From: Vandiemenella viatica | Lineage: Eukaryota; Arthropoda; Insecta; Orthoptera; Morabidae | Length of the DNA stretch: 64,000 nt | Assembly: GCA_031002005.1 (NCBI GenBank) | Contig: CM061919.1 | Span: forward strand, 15,323,687-15,387,686 | Direction of reading: 5' to 3' | Program-made: the position numbers and the translations under genes | The notes under the pieces: generated by a model | Database searches by the model: none | What the model was told of the DNA's origin: nothing | What the model saw: the letters and a program-made list of their open reading frames with translations, nothing else | Part shown: piece after piece, positions 22,306 to 32,587 of the stretch | Numbering within the stretch: position 1 is the first letter of the stretch | Layout: every line of letters starts with the position of its first letter

Positions 22306-22448
22306 GGATTACTGAAATCACTCCAGACAATTGCAGGGAAAGAGACCTTCAAAAGTTCATGGCTGAATTCCTCACCGTTCCTTGCCATACATCCTTACTC
22401 ACCTCTAATGACGATGGCATCGACGAGGAACAAAACCCGAAAAAAATT
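22306..22448 (+). mobile_element. SINE 3' fragment
   Basis: AATCACTCCAGACAA, CTTCAAAAGTTCATGGC, GAATTCCTCACCGTTCC and CATCGACGAGG follow the body of the main SINE in order and end in a short A run. The tRNA head is missing. Confidence 0.7.
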
Positions 22449-23155
22449 TCTGATATACTGGAAATACTAGAATTTTGGATGGTCGTTGAAAATTCACATG
22501 TGTAGCGACAGCAATGAGCCAGTAACAATACACGGTAGACTGGGAAGTCAATATAGCCGCGACAAACGCTTAATTTAAAAATTCAATCACAGACAAAGGT
22601 ATGGAAAAAACACAACACACACGATAAAGTTATCATAATGCTCTTAGCTAACTGATAATTTCATGGTCATCAAACAGACATCATAACCCACATTTTCATA
22701 GCAGATCTCCACACATTGATAAGTATCCAAAACGTTACCATAGGTACAGACACTAGTTCTATTACGCCGAAGATAGCACACAAGCTTGAACTGTCATAAA
22801 TTGTTAGGTCATTCATATATGAAAGCGGGTGTTTGGATATTTTATTCACTCAGGCCTCATCACCTAAAGTCTAGTGCCATATTGTGGTCTTGGTCAACTT
22901 AGATTCCGGACACCATCCGGAATTATTCTACCAATATCCATTCTAAAATCATTATACGCCATATACAGCCCCCAACACTCTTCCTATCTTCCAATGACAT
23001 TCAGCCCAGCTCCTTTATTATGTCACTTGTTGAATGTTTTACAATAATAAATCTAGCTGCCCTCCTTGGCACCACGCAAAAAAAAGTGGACTCCATATTA
23101 CACCATAATATTCAAGTCCTTCGCTTCTCTGGAACACCCCCTCAGCACCCTCTCC

Positions 23156-23158
<3 letters not shown>

Positions 23159-23225
<67 letters not shown>
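23159..23225. repeat. Poly-T tract of about 67
   Basis: An uninterrupted T run embedded between GAACACCCCCTCAGCACC and ATCCACGAAG, with no SINE or LINE body attached on either side. Confidence 0.95.
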
Positions 23226-23227
<2 letters not shown>

Positions 23228-24954
23228 CCACGAAGTGCATATAGTGAAAAACTTGAGAAACACATTCGTATGCCAACACAAACAGCAATAAACTGTAAAT
23301 GCACAGTGAAATGGGAGAATGCCTAAGCCCTGAAACAATCGTTAGAAGCACACATTCATGGTGAGTATAATTCTATAACCGTATATTTTAGACTCAATCC
23401 CACAGAGGAACCACGCACACACGCACATTTCCATGCGCACAAAAAGCTCGACACTTCAACCAGCACCAAGATAGAACTCCCACAGAGGAAGAAGACACAC
23501 ACACACATTAGTGGAGGAAATGAACTGCACATCCTACATCCAGACAAACGAGTTAAAGGAAAGTCTGACCATATTTACACATTCATATGCAGAGAGAGAC
23601 ATACACATAAAGACGCATGAACACACACACACACAGACACTAAGTTATGTATCACCATATTTACACATACACAGAGATTGATGCAAACACACGCACATTT
23701 CAATGCCTACAGTGAGCTTGGCACAACGACATTATGGCAACGAAAATGTGTTGCAGAAGCCGCAATGGCTCATGACTGACCAAAAATTCATCAACATAAT
23801 TTATCTCACACTAAAAACCTCTCAGCCATCCTGTATCATGTGTCCTAGGTATAAAAACTGATCACATCAGCACCACCACGTCTATCCCACGCCTAAGCCT
23901 TTTCTGACATACAGTAACATGTGCCCTCAGGTACCATGAGTAGCATTAGACACTTGGTCATCAGACAGATATCATAACTATCATATTCACACTAGGTCTC
24001 ACCCCACAAATCCATACGTCACCACACATAAGCACACACAAACATACGTGTAGGATCAGCACATCCAGACAAACGAGTTGAAGAAAGGTATCACTATATT
24101 TACGCATACATACACAGAAACACACACACACGTGCATTTCCAAGCATACAGCGAGCTCGACATAACAACTAGCACAATCATGGCAACGAAAAAAGTGGGA
24201 CAGAACCCCCATAGCTCAAGACTGACCAAAAAATCATCAGACAGACGTGTTGGAGTGTGTGCAAAGGATGACATGTTTTCGCCATATACCTCAGTACTTA
24301 TCTCATACCGAGTGTCCATCACACCCAATTGATTACATCTACCATCAACACATAGGTGGCCACTGATGGTGAAATCTCGATATGGAGTAGACTCCTATCA
24401 CCATAATTAGACACACAACCACATAGGAACACGCACACACACATATGTCCATGCATACACCACAATTCGATACATTACTACATACATACAAGTAACTAGA
24501 GGAAACGAACTCCTCACCCCATGACCAGACTGAGGTGTTAAAGGATGGGCAGAGGACAGCATGTCTTTACAATTCACCTCAATGCTCACCACACTCACCT
24601 GATTTTATGTGCCATCATTATAGATGGCTACTGGAACTAAACTCTTGTACACAGTTTGGTCAAAGTCATTTGTTAATAGCAGCTTCTGAAAGACTAATTT
24701 GGGTCATCCTGCCCAGGCGGGCGTGGTGATACGGGGCCACTTAACCACTGCGGACAGAAATACCGCAATATGCCGAACCTAAAATCGCAGTCTTCGACGA
24801 ATTACCGCTCTTTTTGCGACCGGCAGGCCTATTACCGGTAAGCGCATTTTAGGTCCGAACGGAAGACCGGAATTTCGAAGCGGACTAAAGCGGTTATGTA
24901 TGCCGCTATATCGACCTAGAAACAAGATATTCTCGTCCACTGTGAGGAGGGGGT

Positions 24955-25062
24955 CTACGTCGAGGTCATTAGAGGCGGGAAGGGGCTGAGGGTAAGGAAC
25001 GGGATCGAATCCGTATGTCCTTTTGAATGAAGCATCTCGTCCTGGAGTGATCTGGATGGCCA
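24955..25062 (-). mobile_element. SINE fragment, minus strand
   Basis: The minus strand reads GGCCATCCAGATCACTCCAG, then GCTTCATTCAAAAGGAC and CCTTCCCGCCTCTAATGACC, TCGACG. This is the main SINE body with an internal deletion and no head. Confidence 0.75.
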
Positions 25063-25336
25063 TACGAGGATTTGTAGGTGGAATTCTCCTAATAAATTCC
25101 GTTTTTCTAACATTGAATTAATCAAACACGAACGATTTCTACGACGCGTCATAAGGCAGGGACTTTCCAAAAAGTAAGTGGTTTCTACATCCATTTATTT
25201 ATTTTTTTTATTTATTTATTTATTTTCAAATAGCCTACGGCTAATATATATACATACAATTACAATTCATACATCATATTAAACATAAAACAGAAAAAAA
25301 CAAATATAAACAGACTGTTATTTTCAATGAACTCCT

Positions 25337-27391
25337 TCATGAGAAAATATCACAATCTCTTTCCTCTAACCATTTACCCAGCTTTTCTCTAAAACTTGCA
25401 ACAGTTTTGGTCCTTTTTATTTCATCAGGTAATTTGTTAAATATTTTTAAACCTTTGTGCAACACTGTTTTCTGTGCTTTACTACTTTTATTATAGGTCG
25501 AATGGAAATGATTTGCCTGCCTTGTCTTATAATTATGTACATCATTATTCTTTTGTACTAATCTAGTCACATATCTTGGTAATAAACTACTTTCCAATCT
25601 ATATACAAAAGTCAGTACATCTCTAATAATTTCCTTTTCAATATGTAAATATCCTAAGTCCTTAAGCATATTACTGACATTTTCAGTTCGTCTTTTATTT
25701 AGAACAGCCCTCATTCCCTTATTAAAAGTATTTTGCAGTTTCATAATTTCTCTTTTGCTTGCCATGATTAATACTGTGGAGCAGTATCTTATGTGAGGCA
25801 GTACAATTGCTTTAAACAATAGCTGTTTACCTGGTTTAGATAACACTTTTCTTAATTTGTATATTAAATTTACATTTTTTGCTACTTTTTTATTTATATA
25901 ATCTACATGATCTATAAACTTAAGCTTATTATCAATGACTACACCAAGGTATTTATAATTTTGAACCCACTTAATTTTAGTTCCATTAATCACAACAGAA
26001 TGCTGTTCTTCTGCCTGTTCCCTGAACAACTTTTTCCCCATCACCATACATGTTGTTTTTGCCACATTCAGACTTAACAAATTTTTATTTAGCCATTCAT
26101 TAACTAATTTTAACTCTTTATTAATTACCTGTATCATTTTTTCTAGATTATTTCCATAATAATAAATTAGTGTGTCATCTGCAAACATGTGAATTTTACA
26201 ATACTTCAGTATTTCTGCCAGATCATTTATATACAATATAAATAATAGGGGACCAAGTTTACTACCTTGGGGGACTCCATGTTTCACTTCTCTTTCTTCT
26301 GATAGAACCTTATTGAATCTAACCCTCTGATACCTCTTTGTTAAATAATTTTCTAACCATGCATAAACCTCCCCAGTGATATTATACATATTTTTTAATT
26401 TTTTTAACAGAAGTTCCCTGTTTACAGTTTCAAATGCTCGCCTAAAGTCCAAAAATACTGCTATTACTCCCTCTCCCTTATCAATTGCCTCTAACCAATT
26501 TTCTACAACCAACTGAATTGCAGTCTCTGTGCTATGCTGTTCCCTAAATCCTGATTGGTATTCAGTTATGAGATCATTTTCCTTTGTAAAACTTAGTAAA
26601 GTCTCATAAGCTATTGTTTCAATAAGTTTTTCTATCAATGGCAAATTATTTATTGGCCTAAGATCTACACACTTTGAACTACCCTTTACTTTAGGAACTG
26701 GTGCAATAATAGATGTTTTTAATTGCTTTGGCAACACTCTTTGTTTCAGTGATTCATTAATTATACTAGTTACTGTACTCCCTACCAAAGGCCATACCCT
26801 TCTTAATACCTCACTGCTTATTCCATCAGAACCCACGATATTTCTTAATTTTTGAACTATAACACCAATTTTTTCCTCCGTCACTTCGTGAAATTTGCTA
26901 ATGTTATTATCAATCTTGGGTGTCATTACATAGTCATCTATTTTGGGGATATTTTCTATTAACTCCTCAATACTTTCAATATAGAAGTCATTTAATTTAT
27001 TTGCTATTTCATTCGAATTATATACATATTCTTTCCCAAATATTATATATTTTAATGCCCTGTCCTTGGTTTTATACAAAGTTTTTAAGCGTTTCCATAA
27101 TTTTGTTGGTTCATTTTTATATCTTGTAAATTCTTCCTCATAAAACTGTTGTTTACTTTCCCTCCATAACTTTACAAAATTATTCCTATATTGTTTATAC
27201 TCATTCCAAGCCTCATCTCTATCTACAGTTGCTTCTTCAATTTCTTTTAATAAGAGAAACTTTTTATAAGCTATATCCCTTTGAATCCTGACTTCTTTGA
27301 TTTTATTTGAAAACCAAGGACATGGTAAATTCCTCACCAATAAATCTGAATTTCTAGCTTCTTGTATACTCTGGATTATGTTCTCTCTTAA
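25337..27391 (-). pseudogene. LINE ORF2, reverse transcriptase half
   Basis: About 685 codons are open. Counting from the artificial frame start at 27457, RT motifs are FLDFRRAF with the catalytic Asp at about residue 337, HGVPQGSKLGPLLF at about 393-406, and FADDT at about 425-429 with both catalytic Asp present. The N-terminal part (PCPWFSNKIKEVRIQRDIAY) is the usual linker after the endonuclease. The first 22 or so residues of the open frame belong to the inserted Helitron, not to the LINE. There is no RNase H domain; the C-terminus ends at KWLEERDCDIFS and stop. The protein would nick target DNA and copy its own RNA at the nick, but here it is cut off from its endonuclease. Confidence 0.9.
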
Positions 27392-27720
27392 TCTATAATA
27401 TAAAAATGAATCGCAAAATGTGTTGGTAAGCGCATAACTCAACAACGCCTGTACCAATTCGGCTAATTCTTTTTTTTATATTTTCGTTAAGGCACAAGGA
27501 AGGTTCTTGTGGAGAGAAAAAACGCAAAAACTGGAAGGAAAATAGTAAAAACAACACTTTTCTTTTCCCTCAATCAAAACAAAACAAAGGCGCGTTAGGA
27601 TTATCTTTGGAATGACTTCAAGTTGATTAGGTTCTATGGATATTAATCTATGCCTGCTTGTGATCAGCGAAAATAATATCACTGACGTACGTGTTATCAT
27701 TATTTCCTCCGTGCGTGGCA
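27392..27720 (+). repeat. Direct repeat, copy 1, Helitron 5' region
   Basis: Matches about 28085-28440: CCAATTCGGC, ATATTTTCGTTAA, CACAAGGAAGGTTCTT, TGGATATTAATCTATGCCTGC and CAACGAAAATAATAT (AGCGAAAATAATAT here) appear in both in the same order. Confidence 0.85.
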
Positions 27721-27801
27721 TTTTCTTGGTTGCTTTTAGATTTTCGTTCTCTCTAAAACCATTTGTGTGTTTATTTGTTCAGTTTGTTTACATTTATATC
27801 C

Positions 27802-27966
27802 ATGCCGCCTACCACGAAAGTTTCGACTATGAAAATAGAATGCATCAATTTAGAAGGATGCAATATTAAGAATACCTTAAAAGCAAAATCGATTACTGGT
27901 ATTTCAGTTGAGAAGCGATATGCATTATCGTCTGACGATCGAGCCACACTTATCCTATTATTTTAA
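27802..27966 (+). CDS. Small open frame inside Helitron, unknown
   Basis: 54 codons from ATG (MPPTTKVSTMKIECINLEGC) to TAA, Lys/Thr/Ile-rich, between the two direct repeats. No domain is recognised. It could be a captured exon or a remnant of the Helitron Rep/helicase gene, or chance. Confidence 0.2.
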   Translation: MPPTTKVSTMKIECINLEGCNIKNTLKAKSITGISVEKRYALSSDDRATLILLF

Positions 27967-28084
27967 GAATGCAATGTTCTGGTAAGCCTTGTGGTGATGG
28001 GTTCCATTCGTTTTAAACTATGTTCGGGTAGAATTCATGGTGATTGAATTGGTTGCGACTAATAATACTTTCTAACTTTTAAAA

Positions 28085-28440
28085 TCTTCTATGTAAATAA
28101 AAATGAATCGCCAAATGTGTTTCTAAGTGCAAAACTCGAGAACGGCTCGACCAATTCGGCAAATTATTTTTTCCCTCATATTTTCGTTAATCCACAAGGA
28201 AGGTTCTTATGGAGAGAAAAAAACGTAAAAATTGCGAGGAAAATAGTAAAATCAACAACTTTATTTTCCCATACAAACTAGCCAATCAAAATAAAACAAA
28301 ACAAAGGCGTGTTAGGATTAGCTCTGGTATGCCTTCAAGTTGATTAGACTGTATGGATATTAATCTATGCCTGCCCAAAATAAAGTTCGAAGGAAAAAAA
28401 GGTTTGCGTGTCATCAACGAAAATAATATTACTGCCAGTC
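28085..28440 (+). repeat. Direct repeat, copy 2, Helitron 5' region
   Basis: The second related 5' segment, beginning TCTTCTATG or TCTATG after A, with AAAAATGAATCGCC. It also contains a local duplication of TCAATCAAAACAAAACAAAGG (near 28283 and 28439). Confidence 0.8.
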
Positions 28441-28499
28441 AATCAAAACAAAACAAAGGCGCTTGATGATTATCTTTGGAATTGCAAAATGATTGATCG

Positions 28500-28788
28500 G
28501 AAGAAATGGTTTCAAAACAACTCATTGGCATTGGTAATGACAAAATCCCTGTAAACGTTTTGAGTGGCTGCATTACATTTCCTGTCAATTTTTTGGTTGA
28601 ACGACCGAACTATATTACAGAGACAAAAACACGGACGTTAATTAAATAAATTTCGAAATTCAAAATGAAATTTCCGGTGAATTAAGGATATACAAATCAG
28701 TTGATTGCGCAACTAACCAAGATGATGTCGTCAACTATCCACCAGAATTTTTTAACTCACTGGATTTGCCAGGATTGCTGCTTCATAA
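28500..28788 (+). pseudogene. Helitron PIF1-like helicase fragment (RepHel C-terminus)
   Basis: Two frames together show IGIGNDKIPVNVLSGCITFP, then EISGELRIYKSVDC and NYPPEFFNSLDLPGLLLHNL. The last matches the conserved C-terminal stretch of Helitron helicases (YPxEFLNSLxPxGxPPHxL). A frame change near 28630 and truncation at 28788 by the small Helitron leave no function. In autonomous Helitrons this part of RepHel unwinds DNA during rolling-circle transposition. Confidence 0.7.
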
Positions 28789-29553
28789 TCTTATATATAT
28801 ATATATAAAAATAGACGTGTGTTTTCATATATTTCACTTTTCAACCACCACTACCAAACACAGATCACCGGCCTTTGTGTGTGGAAGTAACATGGAGTTT
28901 CCTGTCGTGCACAACGTTGGCCCAATGACGATAGCTGTGGGGATGTGGGAGATATGATGATTAAAGTTGGCCAATGCATGGCGTTTTCATATTTCGATCA
29001 AAAATTTGTGTCTTCTTATACTTCTCTTTCCTGCCACAACTACATAGCATAGACCATTGGTGTTTGTGTGTGGTAGTAGAATCGTGTCTCCTGTCATGCA
29101 CTATGGTTGTTAGATGTAGGTAGCTATGGGGGTGTGGGAGATATGGGGGTTGAAAGTGGTCGACCTGCGGCAATTTCATATTTCTGCCAAAGACGCATGT
29201 GTCATGGTGTATCACTTTTCAGCTAAAAGTATCTATCGCAGATCACTGGCGTTTGTGTGTGGTAGTAACACAGAGTCGCCTTTCGATCACAACATCGGCC
29301 GAATTTCAGTAACTGTGGTAGTGTGGGAGATGTGGTGGTTGAAAGTTGCCGGTCAAGGATATTTTCGTATTTCGACGAAAGACATGTGCCTCTACAAATG
29401 TCACTTTTCTGCCAAAACTACATAACATAGAGCATTGGTGTTTGTGTATGGTAGTAGGATCGTATCTCCTGTCGTGCACTATGGTTGTTAGATGTCGGTA
29501 GCTGTCAATACAAATTCTTTACAAACACGAACGAAGTCGTGGGTACCAGCTAG
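28789..29553 (+). mobile_element. Small non-autonomous Helitron, copy 1
   Basis: 765 bp from TCTTATATATATAT (after A) to GGTACCAGCTAG (before T). The interior is four tandem units of about 185 bp, marked by GCGTTTGTGTGTGGTAGTA-like phrases near 28870, 29060, 29248 and 29440. A second copy with matching ends sits at 38203-38933 on the minus strand, which proves the boundaries. Confidence 0.88.
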
Positions 29554-29627
29554 TTCAACATATTTTTCCCCTACATGTGTATTATCACAAATTTTACTGT
29601 TACCTATTTTATCACTAATTATTTTTA

Positions 29628-30374
29628 TTAGTTTCTTATAGTCAATCCACCCTTTACTAGTACATTGCCTCTCCCTTTAATATTATTTTTAAACATCCCT
29701 GTGATAATGATTAGATTATGATCTGATATTCTAGGTGTGTCCACTACCGTACATTTCAGATTTAAATTATCAGTAATTACAAGATCAATTAATGTTTCAC
29801 TGTTGGGAGTGACCCTAGTCATTTTATTAACAATTTGTTTCATTCCAAGACCTGCTACTTGTGATACTAGTCTTCTAGTATAAAATTCATCTTTTTTTGA
29901 CCAATCTATGTTAAAATCCCCCCCTATAATACAATCGTTTTGACTGATTTCAAGTATTTCCTCCATTACCATTGAGAACCAATCTATAAATATCCCTTTG
30001 CTACTACTAGGTGATCTATAAACACCCACAATTGTCCCCCATAAATGTGAATCCATGTACAACTTGATAGCTATCATCCACCATTCACCTTGTTTTACAT
30101 CAGTCCTTACTACCTCATACGAAAGGTTTTCAGTAACATATATGACTATTCCACCAGTGTGTTTGCTTTCTGAGTCACATCTTATATGATAATACCCTCT
30201 GATTTCAATTAATTTATCTACATCTAATTCAGAAACATGTGATTCAACTACAATCATCACGCTTGGTGTGGTCTCATGAGCATATGTGGCAATCATGTCT
30301 CTTTTCGCAATAAGTCCACTTATATTTATTACTACCATCTCCGCATTTTGGAGACTTTCCACATTTATTGATTG
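29628..30374 (-). pseudogene. LINE ORF2, AP endonuclease domain
   Basis: Open from the codon after the ORF1 stop (30374) to 29628. The first in-frame ATG is at 30338 (MVVINISGL), the usual start of the fold. Motifs: the VVESHV catalytic Glu, VGVYRSP, IIGGDFNIDW, LIDLVI and RISDHN with the terminal SDH. Near 29665 a one-base loss ends the frame early; the other frame continues KGWIDYKKLIKIISDKIG up to the Helitron. The enzyme nicks target DNA to prime reverse transcription. It is in the same frame as ORF1, four sense codons after its stop. Confidence 0.88.
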
Positions 30375-31316
30375 CTATAAACATTCATATGTGATTGACC
30401 TCTTTTTTAAATTTATTCTCCTTTGGTAAACTGGACACTCCCAGCTTAGCACACTATGCGTCACACTTAAATTTAACTTTAGCTTGTTATTTGCCTCGAT
30501 ACAGTTACAACATTTTATTTCATTGTTTTTACAATCTTTTGCTAAATGGCCCTCTGCACATTTCAGACATTTGATACCATTACTACAATTTTCATTTTTG
30601 TGGTCATAAGAATAGCATTTAAAACATCTAAATAGTCCTAAATATTCTACAACTTGACACCTCTGCCACTTTAGCTTTAATCTTTTCTGAGTCATTACTC
30701 TACTAAATGTTTGAGCATCCAAAGCCACTATAACCATGTAATTATTTTTTACCTTTTTATTCACCTTGACCTCAATTCTTGATTCTTCAAAAATTGATTC
30801 CGGGTTTTGATTCCTTATGCACCTTAACAGTTCTTCCTCCTCCATCATTTCTTCAACTCCCAAAATTCTAATCCTAGGATCTCTGCGTTCTGGAATCTTT
30901 ACAACATAGTCACTTCCTAATTTATTCTTCGCCTCTGCATCCATCTTCCTAATTTCTTCTTTGCTACTGCATGTTATAACAATGCCACCATTTCTGATTT
31001 TTCTCACATTTTCAATTCCTATTTTCAGATCAGTTGGATTTAACTTCTCCTTACAGATGTTTTTTGTAGCCTCACTGTCCTGATTTGGTTTCTTTGGCTG
31101 CACTATAATCACCTTCTCTGTTGTCTGCTTCAGTCGGCCTGCATATGTACCATTTTTTGTTGTTTCATTTGTCCCATTATTCTTTATTAACTCACCAATC
31201 TTATCCATAATAAGTTTTTCCATTGCAGTCTTCATTGTATCCATCATTTCATTTACCGTCTTCTTAACAATATTATCGATCATCTGGGCGTATTGTGAGT
31301 TACAAGTTACACACAT
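30375..31316 (-). CDS. LINE ORF1, zinc-knuckle nucleic-acid binding protein
   Basis: 313 codons. A helical N-terminus is followed by a pre-C2HC/RRM-like region at about 95-210 (LKIGIENVRKIRNGGIVITC). CCHC knuckles start at residues 231 (CFKCYSYDH) and 250 (CLKCAEGHLAKDC), with a further Cys/His group at 269-294 (CCNC...H...C). The first residues, MCVTC, are the last Cys pair of a PHD finger whose start lies upstream in another frame, so the true start is probably the ATG at 31476. It binds LINE RNA to form the transposition particle. The stop is TAG followed by CAATCA. Confidence 0.88.
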   Translation of the reverse strand: MCVTCNSQYAQMIDNIVKKTVNEMMDTMKTAMEKLIMDKIGELIKNNGTNETTKNGTYAGRLKQTTEKVIIVQPKKPNQDSEATKNICKEKLNPTDLKIGIENVRKIRNGGIVITCSSKEEIRKMDAEAKNKLGSDYVVKIPERRDPRIRILGVEEMMEEEELLRCIRNQNPESIFEESRIEVKVNKKVKNNYMVIVALDAQTFSRVMTQKRLKLKWQRCQVVEYLGLFRCFKCYSYDHKNENCSNGIKCLKCAEGHLAKDCKNNEIKCCNCIEANNKLKLNLSVTHSVLSWECPVYQRRINLKKRSITYECL

Positions 31317-31476
31317 CCACTTAATTTGATTATTTTTTTTTTATCAGTGACACTTCTGCAGTTGATAACCCTTCGCATTTAGGATGGAACCAACCTTGGC
31401 AAACTCCAACACACCCAATACAGCCATCACCATCCGCTATTTTCTTCTTACACTTTCCACATTTAACGTCTCCCAT
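31317..31476 (-). pseudogene. PHD-finger N-terminus of LINE ORF1 (out of frame)
   Basis: The ATG at 31476 gives MGDVKCGKCKKKIADGDGC, then IGC, WFHPKC and GLSTAEVSLIKK. With the MCVTC of the downstream frame this makes a full C4HC3 PHD finger. The two halves are out of frame by one base at the 10-base run 31333-31342, where the upstream frame meets a stop. It could be a mutation, a sequence error or slippage. Confidence 0.75.
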
Positions 31477-31920
31477 CTTGTCACTTTAAGGTTAATCGCA
31501 CTTATTAAATGATTTCAGATTACTGTCTATTTGAATAAAAGGAAAATTTACTCATGCTTCAGTATCAGTAATAATCTATTTTTATTACGAATGTAAAAAT
31601 GAGTGTGACTAAAGAACACGATTGTTTACTTTTGAATATTAACCTAAGTACTCCATGTGTTCACTGAGCAGACTTAGAATTTCAGTTTTTTTGCGCATTA
31701 CCACTGCATAATCTGTGTTACAATCATTACATTACTGTAAGATCCACTGACACAAGGTTTATTTAGTACACTTTCACTCCACAATTGTTTAATATGATTT
31801 AAAATATAGCTGACAAAAACTTAACTGCAGCCATTACCAAAGATCATAAAAACCATTTCACAAAGTTTTGAAACTCTTAAAATATTCGCACCAAATCACT
31901 GGCACAACTGTTAGCCGCGA
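31477..31920 (-). other. Probable 5' UTR of the LINE
   Basis: AT-rich, non-coding sequence directly before the PHD-finger ATG. The outer limit is set only by the start of the Harbinger-like repeat near 31930. Confidence 0.4.
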
Positions 31921-31929
31921 GAGACGCGG

Positions 31930-32073
31930 TTGGGAACTGTTGCAACAATCACAGTCGTGCGACTCAGTTGTCTATAGTGGACGCCCTCAGTCCCTCCCTG
32001 TCACCCCACTCAAAGTAGTCAATAGTTGCTTGAGTTGTTAGTCGCTCAAATACGTTTGCAGTGGACGACCAGC
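31930..32073 (-). repeat. Harbinger-like terminal segment, inverse copy
   Basis: The minus strand reads GGTCGTCCACTGCAAACG, TATTTGAGCGACTAAC and further on GGCGTCCACTATAGAC, the same two-part layout as at 16092-16260. The interiors are poorly conserved. It is probably one end of a PIF/Harbinger-derived MITE. Confidence 0.5.
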
Positions 32074-32580
32074 CTTCTACTAATTGGTCATGTGATCTAT
32101 AGTTTGTAATTTGGTATTAGTCGGAACTCACTTATTTCTAACAATATTTTTTTTTCTTCTTCTTCTTGTTGTCAAGGCTACATACTAAAACCTAGTAATA
32201 AACAGATTAATTTTTAGCTATTAGTTTAGGCCTCGTGGAAGTGAAGTTGTGTTTCTACCATCGTCAAAGTTTGCGTGACTCAATAGTCAATTAAGGTTCT
32301 ACTGTGAGTTGTCATTATTGTTTATGTATTAAATGACATTTTTCTGAAATTTTAGTAGAACTAACAAATAAATTAAGAGGTCCAGCTTACGCCAAAGTAC
32401 CCAACTTAACATTTCACAAACTGAAAATTCTTGTAGGGTTTTTTTTAAATTCTTCTAAATTATCTCTTGATCACATTTACAAGTTTTATATTTGTATGTG
32501 TTAATACAAACTTATAAAATCACCAGGAATTTCGAACAAAAAATGAACGAGTATTGATGCACCGTATCTACAATGCACAT
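32074..32580. other. AT-rich spacer
   Basis: No gene or repeat identified. Confidence 0.35.
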
Positions 32581-32587
32581 TTAAACA

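Larger units (their letters stand above)
21700..24700. repeat. CA-rich, internally duplicated region
   Basis: Diverged modules recur. GGAAATGAACTACACATCC (about 21995) matches copies near 23517 and 24505. CATATAGTGAACAATCTGAG (22217) matches 23238. The A-rich GTGGACCCCATATTAC (22104) matches 23086. Many interrupted (CA)n stretches lie between (21955-21990, 23410-23700, 24110-24130, 24410-24450). Long minus-strand frames here are low-complexity Cys/Val/Phe translations of the CA tracts, not genes. Confidence 0.6.
27392..29553 (+). mobile_element. Helitron complex inserted in LINE ORF2
   Basis: The 5' end is TCTATAATATAAAAATGAATC after an A; the 3' end is GGTACCAGCTAG before a T, the A|T target rule of Helitrons, with no target duplication. 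Rejoining the flanks (A27391 to T29554) keeps the LINE frame (KYVE | LRENIIQS). Inside, a second related 5' segment starts near 28085 (first about 330 bp repeated, from AAAAATGAATCGC), followed by a helicase fragment (28500-28788) and then a complete-looking small Helitron (28789-29553). It may be one chimeric element or a stack of insertions sharing a 3' end. Confidence 0.8.
25193..31920 (-). mobile_element. CR1/Jockey-group LINE split by a Helitron
   Basis: Read on the minus strand: 5' UTR (about 31920-31477), PHD finger start (31476), ORF1 with zinc knuckles (to 30375), endonuclease (to 29628), Helitron insertion (29553-27392), reverse transcriptase (to 25337), then a 3' UTR ending in an (AAATAA)n-like tail near 25193. 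Without the Helitron it is about 4.5 kb, close to full length. Three defects are visible: a one-base slip in a 10-base homopolymer at 31333-31342, a one-base loss near 29665, and the insertion. The ORFs are otherwise long and clean, so the element is fairly young. Confidence 0.88.

Noticed and set aside
23039..23351. Frames with long Lys or Phe runs
   Set aside because: Translations of the T67 tract.
23356..24598. Several minus-strand frames rich in Cys, Val and Phe
   Set aside because: Low-complexity translation of CA/TG repeats with no domain.
24775..24860. Inverted phrase CCTAAAATCGC / GCATTTTAGG as a transposon end pair
   Set aside because: Only about 10 bp, imperfect, about 70 bp apart and without target duplication.
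25337..27457. Single 706-residue protein
   Set aside because: The first 22 or so residues come from the inserted Helitron; the true LINE sequence begins at LRENIIQS.
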